Of a DNA stretch of 64,000 nt, positions 8,916 to 18,155 are shown piece by piece. Below the pieces are notes generated by a model, which was not told where the DNA came from, did no database searches, and saw only the letters and a list, made by a program, of their open reading frames with translations. Source of the DNA: Methylobacterium sp. C25 (lineage in GTDB: Bacteria > Pseudomonadota > Alphaproteobacteria > Rhizobiales > Beijerinckiaceae); NCBI RefSeq assembly GCF_021352225.1, contig NZ_JAAUVI010000003.1, positions 434,001 through 498,000 of the forward strand, given 5' to 3'. The translations under genes and the position numbers were made by a program. Position 1 is the stretch's first letter. Every line of letters starts with the position of its first letter.

Positions 8916-11162
8916 ATGGAGCGCGACGCGGATAACCCTCTCGCCACCGCGGGAGAGGGTGCCTGCGGAACAGGCGGGAGAGGGGAGCGACCTCTCCGGA
9001 TGCGGCGCTCCCCGCTCCCGACCCTCGCTGACGCGAGGGCCACCCTCCCCCGCAGAGGGGGAAGGGTTTTAGCGGCGGCATTCGTCGCGCTTTGCTTTGC
9101 GATCGGCGCCCCCACCCTCGCCCTCTACCTCTTCACCCGATCCCTCCCGCCCCTCGACCTCACCCAAGCCAGCCTCCGCTCCACCGTCATCCTCGACCGA
9201 GACGGCCAGCTCCTGCGCCCCTTCGCCACCGCCGATGGACGCTGGCGGCTGCCGGCAAGCGCGGGGGATGTCGACCCGCGCTACCTCGCCATGCTGAAGG
9301 CCTACGAAGACCGGCGCTTCGAACGGCACATCGGCATCGATCCGGCGGCAACGCTCCGCGCTGCATGGCAATGGCTCGCCCATGGCCGCATCGTTTCCGG
9401 CGGCTCGACGCTATCGATGCAGGTCGCCCGCCTCGTCGAGCCGCGCTCCGAGCGCTCGATCACCCAAAAACTCCGGCAGATGGTGCGCGCCGTCGAGCTG
9501 GAGCGGCAGCTCGGCAAGGCCGGCGTGCTCGATCTCTACCTGCAGCTCGCCCCCTATGGCGGGCCGGTGGAGGGCGTACGGGCGGCGAGCCTCGCCTATC
9601 TCGGGCGCGAGCCGGCACGGCTGTCCTTCGCGGAGAGCGCGCTCCTCGTCGCCCTGCCGCAATCGCCGGAGGCGCGCCGCCCCGATCGCTTTCCCGTCCA
9701 GGCCCGCCGCGCCCGCGACCGGGTGCTCGACATCGCCGCCGCGCGCGGGGTGATCGACCGGGCCGAGGCGGAGGCCGCCAAGGCCGAGCCGGTGCCGCAT
9801 GCGCGAAAATCCTTCCCGATGATCGCGGCCCATGCGGCCGAGCAGGCCGTCGCGGCCGATCCGGACGCACGGGTGCAGCGCCTGACCATCGACAAGCGGC
9901 TGCAGGCGAGCCTCGAAACGCTGGCCGCGGAACGCGCGGCCGCCATCGGCCCCGCCCTTTCGGCAGCGATCCTCGCCATCGACAACCGCACGGGAGCCGT
10001 GATCGCCCAGGTCGGGAGTGCCGGCTATCTCGATGCGGCGCGCGCCGGCGCGATCGACGCGACGCAGGCGGTGCGCTCACCGGGCTCCGCGCTGAAGCCC
10101 TTCATCTACGCGCTGGCCTTCGAGAACGGCATCGCCCATCCCGAGACGCTGCTCGACGACCGACCGGTGCGCTTCGCAGCCTCGTACGCCCCCGAAAACT
10201 TCGATCTCGGCTTCCGCGGCACGGTGACAGCCCGCACCGCCCTACAGCAATCGCTGAACGTACCCGCTGTGGACCTGCTCGACGTGGTCGGCGCCGCCCG
10301 TTTCATCGCTCGTCTGCGCAGCGCCGGGGCGACGATCCTGCTCCCGCGCGACACCGCTCCCGGCCTCCCCGTTGCGCTGGGCGGCCTCGGCATCACCCTC
10401 ACCGACCTGGCCCGGCTTTATTCGGGGATCGCGCGCGGCGGCAGCGTGCCGACGCTGGTGCGGCGGGCAGCGGACTCCACCCCGTCTTCCGGAGAGAGGG
10501 CCGCCGCCGCGGCAGCCCCCGAAGCCGAACGCACCATCGCCGATCCGGTCTCCGCCTGGTACGTCGCCGACATCCTGCGCGGCGCGCCCCCGCCGGAAAA
10601 CGCCCTGACCGGCCGGATCGCCTTCAAGACCGGCACCTCCTACGGCTATCGCGACGCCTGGGCGGTCGGCTTCGACCGTCGCGTCACCATCGCCGTCTGG
10701 GTTGGCCGGCCGGACGGTGCCTCGGTGCCCGGCCTCGTCGGCCGCGTCTCCGCCGCGCCGATCCTATTCGATGCCTTTTCCCGCTACGGCGGCGAGCCGG
10801 AATCGCTGCCGCGGCCGCGCGACGCTCTCGTCGTCGGCACCGCCGCCCTGCCCCCGCCCCTGCGCCACATCCGCCGTGACGCGCCGAAGACGCTCGAAGC
10901 CACGCTCGGCGTGCCGCTCAAGATCGCCTATCCGCCGGACGGATCGCGCGTCGATCTCGGTCTCTCGGAGGGCGCGAAGGCGCAGCTCGCCCTCAAGGCG
11001 CTGGGCGGCCAACCGCCACTCACCTGGATGGTCGACGGTCTGCCGGTCGGCCAGGGCATGCGCCGCCAGTCGGAATGGAGCCCGGAGGGCGCCGGCTTCG
11101 CGCGGATCTCGGTGATGGATGCGGCCGGAGCCAGCGACAGCGTGGTCGTGCGGATCGAGTGA
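8916..11162 (+). CDS. pbpC: penicillin-binding protein 1C
   Basis: About 748 residues. A membrane anchor (VLAAAFVALCFAIGAPTLALY) is followed by a glycosyltransferase-51 domain (KAYEDRRFERHIGIDP, GGSTLSMQ), a transpeptidase domain with SPGSALKP (SxxK), QQSLN (SxN) and FKTGTSYG (KTG), and a C-terminal domain of the type found in PbpC. PBP1C polymerises glycan and can crosslink peptides. Next to the A2M gene it forms the known defence/repair pair. GTG 8913, ATG 8916 and ATG 9000 are possible starts. All lie before or inside a palindromic repeat, so the first 50 residues are partly repeat-encoded. The stop of the A2M gene is 6 bases upstream. Confidence 0.93.
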   Translation: MERDADNPLATAGEGACGTGGRGERPLRMRRSPLPTLADARATLPRRGGRVLAAAFVALCFAIGAPTLALYLFTRSLPPLDLTQASLRSTVILDRDGQLLRPFATADGRWRLPASAGDVDPRYLAMLKAYEDRRFERHIGIDPAATLRAAWQWLAHGRIVSGGSTLSMQVARLVEPRSERSITQKLRQMVRAVELERQLGKAGVLDLYLQLAPYGGPVEGVRAASLAYLGREPARLSFAESALLVALPQSPEARRPDRFPVQARRARDRVLDIAAARGVIDRAEAEAAKAEPVPHARKSFPMIAAHAAEQAVAADPDARVQRLTIDKRLQASLETLAAERAAAIGPALSAAILAIDNRTGAVIAQVGSAGYLDAARAGAIDATQAVRSPGSALKPFIYALAFENGIAHPETLLDDRPVRFAASYAPENFDLGFRGTVTARTALQQSLNVPAVDLLDVVGAARFIARLRSAGATILLPRDTAPGLPVALGGLGITLTDLARLYSGIARGGSVPTLVRRAADSTPSSGERAAAAAAPEAERTIADPVSAWYVADILRGAPPPENALTGRIAFKTGTSYGYRDAWAVGFDRRVTIAVWVGRPDGASVPGLVGRVSAAPILFDAFSRYGGEPESLPRPRDALVVGTAALPPPLRHIRRDAPKTLEATLGVPLKIAYPPDGSRVDLGLSEGAKAQLALKALGGQPPLTWMVDGLPVGQGMRRQSEWSPEGAGFARISVMDAAGASDSVVVRIE
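8932..9068. repeat. compound palindromic repeat inside the 5' end of pbpC
   Basis: Nested inverted repeats include ACCCTCTC/GAGAGGGT (8935-8960), GCCTG/CAGGC (8961-8975), CCCTCG/CGAGGG (about 9022-9039) and CCTCCCC/GGGGAAGG (about 9043-9066). This CCCTCTC-rich type is usually intergenic in this group. Here it is read through in frame by pbpC. Confidence 0.6.
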
Positions 11163-11226
11163 GCGCGAGGCTGGCCTGCGTCGCCCAGTCTGGCAGCGCC
11201 GCCGGCGGGACCGTACATGCACGAGC

Positions 11227-11820
11227 ATGGCCCCCACTTGCATCATCTGCATCCGCCACGGCGAATCCACCTTCAACGCGCATCACAGGGCCACAGGCCG
11301 CGATCCCGGTCATATCGATGCGCGGCTGTCGGAACTCGGCCATCGCCAGGCCGCCGCAGCCCGCAAGGCCATGCAGACGATCCCGTTCGAACTGGTGGTG
11401 ACCTCGCCGCTGACGCGCGCGATCCAGACCACGATCGGCATCTTCGAGGGGCACCCGGCCAAACCGCGGATGCTGGTCGAGGTGCTGCACCGTGAGTGCC
11501 AGGAGAGTTCCTGCGACGTCGGCCGCGCTGCATCGGTGCTGGCCGAGGAGTTTCCGGATTTCGATGTCGACCACCTGCCCGAAATCTGGTGGCATGATGC
11601 GGACGCGGTCCAGGCCAAGGGCTATCCGGTCGAGCCGCCGCATCTGTTCGACCAGCGCGTCGCGGGCTTTCGCGAGTGGCTGCGGGGACGTCCCGAAGCC
11701 ACCATCGCCGTCGTCGGGCACTCGACCTTCTTCTACCACCTGACCGGACAATGGCTCGCGAACTGCGAGGCGATCGAGATCGACCTCGACGTGGAGCCGC
11801 AGCTACGCGCTTACGCGTGA
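11227..11820 (+). CDS. histidine phosphatase family protein (phosphoglycerate mutase-like)
   Basis: 197 residues of the branch-1 histidine phosphatase superfamily. The catalytic IRHGEST motif is near residue 10, ELVVTSPLTRAIQTT gives the conserved second arginine, and VVGHSTFF near 165 supplies the second histidine. Substrate cannot be assigned; the family includes phosphoglycerate mutases, cobalamin phosphatases and sugar phosphatases. I chose the ATG at 11227 because the RHG motif then sits at its usual distance from the N-terminus. The 3' end overlaps the convergent downstream gene by 18 bases. Confidence 0.85.
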   Translation: MAPTCIICIRHGESTFNAHHRATGRDPGHIDARLSELGHRQAAAARKAMQTIPFELVVTSPLTRAIQTTIGIFEGHPAKPRMLVEVLHRECQESSCDVGRAASVLAEEFPDFDVDHLPEIWWHDADAVQAKGYPVEPPHLFDQRVAGFREWLRGRPEATIAVVGHSTFFYHLTGQWLANCEAIEIDLDVEPQLRAYA

Positions 11821-12525
11821 AGTGCGGGCGGCATCGAGCCGTTCTCGCGCGCGCAACAGGTCGATCTCCGGTGCCTGCCGGCCGATGACCAGGGCCTCGT
11901 CGAGGATCGCCACCGCGATCGGCCAGATGCCCTCGGCGAAAGGCGCCGCGCCCTCTGCGACCTCGGCCGCGCAGCGCGCATCCCCGAATGCCTTCACAGC
12001 CGCCGTCGCGGTGCGCGACACCGCGGAGAGCCGCGCGCCATCCAGCCAGGCACGACGATGCGACGCGGCCTGGGCCAACACCGCGCCCTGGCTCTCGGCC
12101 GAGCGTGCCGCTGCCATGGCCTCGGCGCCGCCGATCGCGTTCTCACAGCGGGCGGCCAGAGCCGGCAATCCAGCCCTGTCGAGGAGCGGCGGCAGGATGC
12201 GGCGCACGCTCTCCAGCGCCAGGAACTCCGTACGCTCCGCCTCGACCGCCTCGCTGTCGGCCGATCCGGACAGGCGCAGCACGAAGGCCATCAGGCGCGG
12301 ACGCTCCGCGTCGGGCATCGCGTCGTTGAGACCGAGCGCGTACGCGGCCAGCGGTCGCGAGAAGCAGGGCGGGCAGTCCTCGGTCGCCTTGATCGCCTTG
12401 TAGGGCAGCCCGGCGGCGACGACCGCCGCCTCGTTGATGCAGGTGCCGCCATCCGGACCGGGAAAGGCGTGCGACCCGGCGAGCAGCCGCCAATTCAGGA
12501 TGTGGTCGAAGGGGCCTGCGGTCAC
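11803..12525 (-). CDS. unrecognised conserved-looking protein with a CPPC motif
   Basis: 240 residues, GTG start at 12525 preceded by GAGAGGAG at good spacing. I do not recognise the family. The N-terminal 100 residues look like a compact conserved domain (FDHILNWRLLAGSH, CINEAAVVAAGLPYKAIKA, EDCPPCFSRPLAAYALGLND). The rest is alanine-rich helix. There is no signal peptide or membrane segment, so it should be cytoplasmic. It lies 68 bases downstream of the RcnA-like permease on the same strand and may share its transcript. CxxC-type cysteines could bind a metal or Fe-S centre, but nothing else supports that. Confidence 0.6.
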   Translation of the reverse strand: MTAGPFDHILNWRLLAGSHAFPGPDGGTCINEAAVVAAGLPYKAIKATEDCPPCFSRPLAAYALGLNDAMPDAERPRLMAFVLRLSGSADSEAVEAERTEFLALESVRRILPPLLDRAGLPALAARCENAIGGAEAMAAARSAESQGAVLAQAASHRRAWLDGARLSAVSRTATAAVKAFGDARCAAEVAEGAAPFAEGIWPIAVAILDEALVIGRQAPEIDLLRARERLDAARTSRVSA

Positions 12526-12593
12526 GGGCGCTCCTCTCAAGGATCCGAGGGGAGACTGACAGGCAATGCGGGCTTTGGCGAGTGCGCTACGTC

Positions 12594-13610
12594 TCAGCCG
12601 CCGAGGCCGACCGCGAGGCCGGCGAGCATCGTGACCCCGAGCACCAGCACGAAGGCCGCCGCCGCGAGTTCGAGCGCCCCCACCGCCAGCACCCCGGCCA
12701 TGCCGCGCCCGCCGGCGAGACGGAGGGCGAGCGACTTGGCGAAGACCGCGATGCTGGCGAGCGCGCCGGTGGTCAGCGCTGTGCCGAGCGCCATGGCGAA
12801 GGTCGCGGCGATGCCGGCCGCGAGCATGCCTTGAGAGGCGGAAAAGACCAGGATCAGGATCGCGCCCGAGCAGGGCCGCGTGCCGGCCGCGAACACCACG
12901 GCCGCCCGCTCGCGCCACGTATCGAGCCGCGCGACGGTCTCGGCATCCGAGAGATGGACGTGTCCGCAGCCTGGCTCGCAGCCGACCGCGGGCTCGGCGG
13001 AAGCGACGGCAGCGAGCTGCCCGGCCTTGCGCCAGGTCACCGCCGCGCCGAGCAGCGCGACGAGGGCGAAGCTCACGGTCTCGATCAGCGTGCCCGCCTG
13101 GTTCATGCCGGCGGAGGTGGCGTTCAGCACGAGCACGCCGAACCCGACGATGCCGATGGCGACGAGCGCCTGCATCATCGCCGCCGCGAAGCTCAGGCCG
13201 AAACCGCGGCGCAGGGTGCGCTCACCGGCAACGATATAGCCGGCGATCACCGCCTTGCCGTGGCCAGGCCCAGCGGCATGAAAGACCCCGTAGGCGAAGC
13301 CGAGCAGCGCCAGCGGACCCCACTCGCCGCCCTGCTTGAGCGCCGAGACGGCCCCCTGCAGGCTGCGCGAAAAGCTCGATTGCACCGAGAGCAGCCAGCC
13401 GCCGATGCCCGTCGCGGATGGCGCGGCCTCGCGAAATCCCATGCCGAAGGGCGAGCGCGGCGGCGGTGCGGCGACGCCCGGCATGACGAGCCAAGCCAGC
13501 AACGTGAGCACGGCTGCGGCCAGGGCGACGGCACACGCAGCGAAAGCCAGCCGCAGGGCCAGCCGGCTGCGGGGCGACCGGCCTGTTTCCAGCGCGATTC
13601 CTACGGACAT
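12594..13610 (-). CDS. nickel/cobalt exporter, RcnA/NicO-like membrane permease
   Basis: 338 residues with about seven membrane segments. The family signatures HAAGPGHGKAV (near 112) and AGTRPCSGAIL (near 236) identify the nickel/cobalt transporter group that includes RcnA. A cytoplasmic histidine/cysteine stretch, CEPGCGHVHLSDAE, between helices is a likely metal-sensing or binding loop. The gene starts inside the last 10 bases of the DUF1007 gene, the usual partner, so the two are translationally coupled. The likely role is metal efflux or permeation; the actual ion (Ni, Co or Zn) is not readable from sequence. Confidence 0.88.
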   Translation of the reverse strand: MSVGIALETGRSPRSRLALRLAFAACAVALAAAVLTLLAWLVMPGVAAPPPRSPFGMGFREAAPSATGIGGWLLSVQSSFSRSLQGAVSALKQGGEWGPLALLGFAYGVFHAAGPGHGKAVIAGYIVAGERTLRRGFGLSFAAAMMQALVAIGIVGFGVLVLNATSAGMNQAGTLIETVSFALVALLGAAVTWRKAGQLAAVASAEPAVGCEPGCGHVHLSDAETVARLDTWRERAAVVFAAGTRPCSGAILILVFSASQGMLAAGIAATFAMALGTALTTGALASIAVFAKSLALRLAGGRGMAGVLAVGALELAAAAFVLVLGVTMLAGLAVGLGG

Positions 13611-14269
13611 GCGACGATCGCCCGGTTGGCGTATTGCACGCCGTAATCGGAGGCAGCGGTGAGCGCCTCGAAGAAGGCTTCGGACATCGGCTTCCCGGCA
13701 TCCGCCGTCTGCGGTTCGGTGGCCTTGGGCCGGCTGATGGTGACGGCGCAGCCGGAGGGCGCGCCCTTCAGGCTGACGGCGTCGGCGCCATCGGCGAGCC
13801 CGAAGGAGACGAAATAGGTCGGATCGTAGATCTCGATCGCCGCGACGCCGCGCCCCTGTGCGGCCGGGGTCTTCAGCGGCAGGAGGAAGCTGAGCGTCAC
13901 CTTGTCGCCGTCCATCGACATGTGCGGTTCGCGCGGCTCGGCGAACGGCTGCTCCTTGCCGGCGACCTTGAGCTTGGTGAAGTAGCCGAATTCCGCGAGG
14001 TTCGAGGTGTTCTCGGTGGCGAGGCCCTGGAGCTCCTCGGAGGAGAGCTTTCCATCCTTGTTGGTGTCGAGGCCCTGAGTCACGTAGGCGGAATAGGCCG
14101 CATCGAAGGTCCAGCTGTGCCGCACGCCGGCGACCTTGCCGCTCTCATAGGCGATCTCGGCCTTCGCCGCGACCCAGACATGGGGATGCGCCAGCGCCGG
14201 GCCGGCCAGGGCGATGCCGAGGGCGGCGAGCGCGCAGCGAAAGGACGAGGCAGTCGGGATGCGGGTCAC
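13601..14269 (-). CDS. DUF1007 family exported protein with an EF-hand-like loop
   Basis: 222 residues. A signal peptide ends at GPALAHPHVWVAAKAE; the mature HPHVWV start is characteristic of DUF1007 proteins, which accompany nickel/cobalt or zinc permeases. DTNKDGKLSSEE near residue 65 is a good EF-hand calcium loop. The likely role is a periplasmic metal-handling partner of the coupled downstream permease. I place the start at GTG 14269 because it precedes the signal peptide directly; no clear ribosome site is visible, so another start is possible. Confidence 0.8.
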   Translation of the reverse strand: MTRIPTASSFRCALAALGIALAGPALAHPHVWVAAKAEIAYESGKVAGVRHSWTFDAAYSAYVTQGLDTNKDGKLSSEELQGLATENTSNLAEFGYFTKLKVAGKEQPFAEPREPHMSMDGDKVTLSFLLPLKTPAAQGRGVAAIEIYDPTYFVSFGLADGADAVSLKGAPSGCAVTISRPKATEPQTADAGKPMSEAFFEALTAASDYGVQYANRAIVACP

Positions 14270-14443
14270 GGGTGCTCGCGGCTCGTGGTGCGACGGCGAA
14301 GCAGAGTGACCCCGTGATGCCGCCCCGGTTGGGCGAAAGCGAGGCGCATCGAAGGTGCGCGATCCTCGACAGCCCACGGCTGGCTCACTACACGGGCGCT
14401 GCGCCCGGCCATGCCGGGCGGCCCGCCGGCCTCCGGATCGTCC

Positions 14444-16648
14444 ATGCCTGACCTGCTCCTCGAACTCCTCTCGGAAGAAATCCCGGCCCGCATGCAGCGG
14501 CGTGCGGCCGAGGATCTGAAGAAGCTCGTCACCGACGCGCTGGTGGAGCGAGGTTTCCTCTACGAAGGCGCCAAGGCCTTCGCGACGCCGCGCCGGCTGG
14601 CGCTGCACGTCGCCGGGCTGCCCGCACGGGGCGACGCTGTACGCGAGGAGCGGCGCGGGCCGAAGGTCGGCGCGCCAGATGCCGCCGTTCAGGGCTTTTT
14701 GCGCGGCGCAGGGCTCACCAGCCTCGACCAGGCGACGACGATCACCGACCCGAAGAAGGGCGAGTTCTACCTTGCCGTGATCGAACGCCCCGGCCGCGAG
14801 ACGCTCGACGTGCTCGCCGAGATCCTGCCGGCAATCATCAAGAGCTTCCCCTGGCCGAAATCCATGCGCTGGGGGGCGGCCTCGGCACAGCCCGGCGCCC
14901 TGCGCTGGGTGCGGCCTCTGCAATCCATCGTCGCAACCTTCGGCCCCGAGACCGAGACGCCGGAAGTCGTTCCCTTCGAGGTCGACGGCATCAAGGCCGG
15001 CACGCTGACCCGCGGCCACCGCTTCCTGGCGCCCGAGGCCTTCGAGGTGCGCCGCTTCGACGATTACGTGCAGGCGCTGGAGCGGGCCAAGGTCGTGCTC
15101 GATGCCGACCGGCGCAAGGACATCATCCTGCACGATGCCAAGGACCTTGCCTTCGCCCGCGGGCTCGACCTTGTCGAGGACGAGGGGCTGCTGGAAGAGG
15201 TCGCCGGACTGGTCGAATGGCCAGTGGTGCTGATGGGCTCGTTCGACGAGGCGTTCCTGGACATCCCGGCCGAGGCGATCCGCGCCACCATCCGCGCCAA
15301 CCAGAAATGCTTCGTGCTGCGCAAGTCCGGCTCGGACGCGCTGGCCCCGGCCTTCCTGCTGGTCTCGAACCTCGTCGCCACGGATGGCGGCCTCGCCATC
15401 ACCGCCGGCAACGAGCGCGTGGTGCGCGCGCGGCTCTCGGACGCAAAGTTCTTCTGGGAGACCGACAAGGCCATCAGGCTGGAGAGCCGGCTCTCGAAAC
15501 TCGACACGATCGTCTTCCACGAGAAGCTCGGCACCCAGGGCGAGCGCGTGAAACGCATCGCAGCACTCGCCAAGGAACTCGCGCCGCTGGTCGAGGCCGA
15601 TCCGACCCTTGCCGAGCGCGCCGCAAACCTCGCCAAGGCCGATCTCGTCACCGAGATGGTCGGCGAGTTTCCGGAGCTGCAGGGCCTGATGGGGCGCAAA
15701 TACGCCGCGCTCCAGGGCGAGCCGGAAAGCGTCGCAGCGGCCATCGAGGAGCACTACAAGCCTGTCGGCCCCTCCGACCGCGTACCGACCGACCCGGTCT
15801 CCATTGCGGTGGCGCTGGCCGACAAGCTCGACACATTGGTGGGCTTCTGGGCCATAAACGAGAAGCCGACGGGGAGCAAAGACCCATATGCGCTGCGGCG
15901 TGCGGCGCTGGGTGTGATCCGCTCGCTGATCGAGCGGTCGCTGCGCCTGTCGCTCGGCGGCATCGTCGCGCGCCAGTTCGCCATCGCCGAGCGGCGCGGT
16001 TCTCCGGAATCTTCGTCAGCCGGCGATGAGGAGCTCGGCGCCTCCGGCTTTCACTTCTCGGGCGTCGTCGAGACGGAGGGACAGGCCGCGAACAGCCCCC
16101 TGGCACAGCGGGTCTCGGACCTGCTCGCCTTCTTCGCCGACCGTCTCAAAGTCTATCTCCGCGACCAGGGCGCCCGTCACGACCTGATCGACGCCGTCTT
16201 CGCCCTGCCCGGCCAGGACGACCTGCTGATGGTGGTCCGCCGGGTCGAGGCGCTGGGCCAGTTCCTCGGCACCGATGACGGAAAGAACCTGCTCGCGGGG
16301 GTCAAGCGCGCCTCGAACATCCTGCGCATCGAGGAGAAGAAGGACGGCCGCGCCTACGAGGCCGAGCCGGATGCCGCGCTCATCGCCTCCTCCGGTCAAC
16401 CGGAGGAGCAGGCCCTCGCGCAGGCCTTGACGGTGGCGCGGGCCGACGCCTCGGCCGCCGTCGCATCGGAGGATTTTGCGGGCGCGATGCGGGTGTTGTC
16501 GCGTCTGCGGGCGCCCGTGGACGCCTTCTTCGACAAGGTCACGGTCAACGCCGACGATCCGGCCGTGCGGGCAAACCGCTTGGCGCTGCTCAACGCGCTG
16601 CGCGCCGCCACGCGCGAAGTCGCGGACTTTTCGCGCATCGAGGGCTGA
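14444..16648 (+). CDS. glyS: glycyl-tRNA synthetase beta subunit
   Basis: 734 residues. With GlyQ it charges tRNA-Gly. The start [18 protein letters not shown] is the invariant N-terminus of bacterial GlyS, which fixes the ATG at 14444. Further family signatures are [21 protein letters not shown] and FFWETDKA, with a C-terminal anticodon-binding/DALR-like region. Length is slightly above the common 690, consistent with an insertion near 530-560. glyQ is not adjacent: the upstream neighbour is the divergent DUF1007 gene, so the two subunits are encoded apart, or glyQ lies outside the window. Confidence 0.96.
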   Translation: MPDLLLELLSEEIPARMQRRAAEDLKKLVTDALVERGFLYEGAKAFATPRRLALHVAGLPARGDAVREERRGPKVGAPDAAVQGFLRGAGLTSLDQATTITDPKKGEFYLAVIERPGRETLDVLAEILPAIIKSFPWPKSMRWGAASAQPGALRWVRPLQSIVATFGPETETPEVVPFEVDGIKAGTLTRGHRFLAPEAFEVRRFDDYVQALERAKVVLDADRRKDIILHDAKDLAFARGLDLVEDEGLLEEVAGLVEWPVVLMGSFDEAFLDIPAEAIRATIRANQKCFVLRKSGSDALAPAFLLVSNLVATDGGLAITAGNERVVRARLSDAKFFWETDKAIRLESRLSKLDTIVFHEKLGTQGERVKRIAALAKELAPLVEADPTLAERAANLAKADLVTEMVGEFPELQGLMGRKYAALQGEPESVAAAIEEHYKPVGPSDRVPTDPVSIAVALADKLDTLVGFWAINEKPTGSKDPYALRRAALGVIRSLIERSLRLSLGGIVARQFAIAERRGSPESSSAGDEELGASGFHFSGVVETEGQAANSPLAQRVSDLLAFFADRLKVYLRDQGARHDLIDAVFALPGQDDLLMVVRRVEALGQFLGTDDGKNLLAGVKRASNILRIEEKKDGRAYEAEPDAALIASSGQPEEQALAQALTVARADASAAVASEDFAGAMRVLSRLRAPVDAFFDKVTVNADDPAVRANRLALLNALRAATREVADFSRIEG

Positions 16649-16771
16649 ACTCACCGGCCCTCCACAGCCGATTCCGACCCCTCAAATCCGCCTCAAAGCG
16701 CGGCCATTCATAGGAAGCTCCGCCCTCACCTCGCGAAGCCCGCGTGATTCGCGTCTGTCCCATGGCGGTGC

Positions 16772-17965
16772 ATGCGACCTTTGAGCCGGATCTCCCTCAG
16801 CCTTCGACCACTTCTCCGCCTCCTCGCCGTCACGCTCTGCCTCGGCGGCGCGGCGCGAGCGCAGGCAGACAAGGCGTCGGCTCCGATTCCGGCGCCGACC
16901 CTCGCGCTCATCAAGGCGAAGGGCAGCAGCGCCGAGGCACCGATCCTGATCCGGGCCTACAAGAAGGAATCCGAGATCGAGCTCTGGAAGCGGGCAGGCA
17001 ACGGTCGCTTCGTCTTCGTGAAGACCTACCCGATCTGCCGCTGGTCCGGTCAGCTCGGACCGAAGACCAAGAACGGCGACCGGCAGACGCCGGAAGGGTT
17101 CTACACCGTGGCCAAGAGCCAGATGAACCCGAACTCGCACTACTACCTGTCCTTCGACGTCGGCTATCCCAACGCCTTCGACAAGGCGCACGGCTATACC
17201 GGCTCGGCAGTGATGGTTCACGGCATCTGCTCGTCGATGGGCTGCTTCGCCATGACCGACGCCGTGGCGGGCGAACTGTTCGCGGTGGCACGCGAGGCCT
17301 TCGCCGGCGGCCAGACGGCGTTCCAATTCCAGTCCTTCCCGTTCCGGATGACCGCCGCCAACATGGCGCGCTACCGGAGCGACACGAACATCGCCTTCTG
17401 GCGCCAGCTCAAGGAAGGATCGGACCGCTTCGAGGCCACCGGTCAGGAGCCGGTCGTGGCGGTGGCCGCCGGCCGTTACGCCTTCGCGCCGCTGAAGGAC
17501 AAGGACCAGGAGGCGCTGGCCAGCGCGCGGGTGAAGGAGGAGGCTGCGCATGTCGCGCATCTCGTCGAGGACGGCGCAGCCGCCATCCGCACCACCTATT
17601 CCGATGGAGGCCAGCACCCGTTCTGGGCGGCTCTGATCAACCGGGGCGTGCCCGTGGGTGAAGTCAGCCGGCCCGAGGCCCTGGCCTATGCGGGGCAGGA
17701 GGTCGTCCTGATCCCGGCGCGCCGCAAGCCGCCGCCGATTCTGCCTCTGCCGGAGGCGGTCTGGAGCGTCGCCATCGGCCCGGGCGCCCCGCTATCGAGC
17801 ATCCGCACCCTCGGCTTCGTTCCGCCTCAGGACCGGCCGCCGGCCCGCATAAGCTTCGATCTGGTCACCGGTTTCAGCGCCGGCCTGCCGCAGCTCGCCT
17901 TGGATGACGGGCTCTCGGCACCCACATTCCGTCGAGTCACCGCTGATGCCGTTGCCCAATGGTGA
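16772..17965 (+). CDS. YafK/DpaA-like L,D-transpeptidase-family protein
   Basis: 397 residues. A signal peptide (LLAVTLCLGGAARAQA) leads to a YkuD catalytic domain (about 45-215) with VMVHGICSSMGCFAMTD, carrying the catalytic histidine and cysteine. The SMGCFAMTD form matches E. coli YafK (DpaA), an amidase that removes Braun lipoprotein from peptidoglycan, rather than the HSHGCVR form of classical L,D-transpeptidases. A C-terminal extension of about 180 residues has no recognised fold. It is probably a periplasmic peptidoglycan-modifying enzyme whose reaction (crosslink or hydrolysis) cannot be settled here. It stands alone 123 bases after glyS. Confidence 0.85.
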   Translation: MRPLSRISLSLRPLLRLLAVTLCLGGAARAQADKASAPIPAPTLALIKAKGSSAEAPILIRAYKKESEIELWKRAGNGRFVFVKTYPICRWSGQLGPKTKNGDRQTPEGFYTVAKSQMNPNSHYYLSFDVGYPNAFDKAHGYTGSAVMVHGICSSMGCFAMTDAVAGELFAVAREAFAGGQTAFQFQSFPFRMTAANMARYRSDTNIAFWRQLKEGSDRFEATGQEPVVAVAAGRYAFAPLKDKDQEALASARVKEEAAHVAHLVEDGAAAIRTTYSDGGQHPFWAALINRGVPVGEVSRPEALAYAGQEVVLIPARRKPPPILPLPEAVWSVAIGPGAPLSSIRTLGFVPPQDRPPARISFDLVTGFSAGLPQLALDDGLSAPTFRRVTADAVAQW

Positions 17966-18155
17966 CACGACACAGGAATCGAGGTGATGAATCCTGGTGC
18001 AGTGTGCGGGCACGCACACGGACCGGAATGGCCGCCGACTATCTCTTCTCTATAGATACTCCACAAAGGCACCGGCTCTCGTGGCCGCAGTTGAACCCAT
18101 GTCGACGCGTCGGAAAGCGCTCGCCGCAAACGGTCGGAGCGACTGGTACACACGC

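Noticed and set aside
8932..9068. CRISPR-like repeats
   Set aside because: The palindromes differ from each other and are not evenly spaced; no spacers or cas genes are present.
9092..10879. 595-codon frame overlapping pbpC on the same strand
   Set aside because: The translation is mainly Arg, Pro and Ala with no motif, while the pbpC frame holds all catalytic motifs.
15064..15744. Long antisense frame within glyS
   Set aside because: Composition is Ser/Arg/Ala-rich with no motif, the standard shadow of a GC-rich gene.
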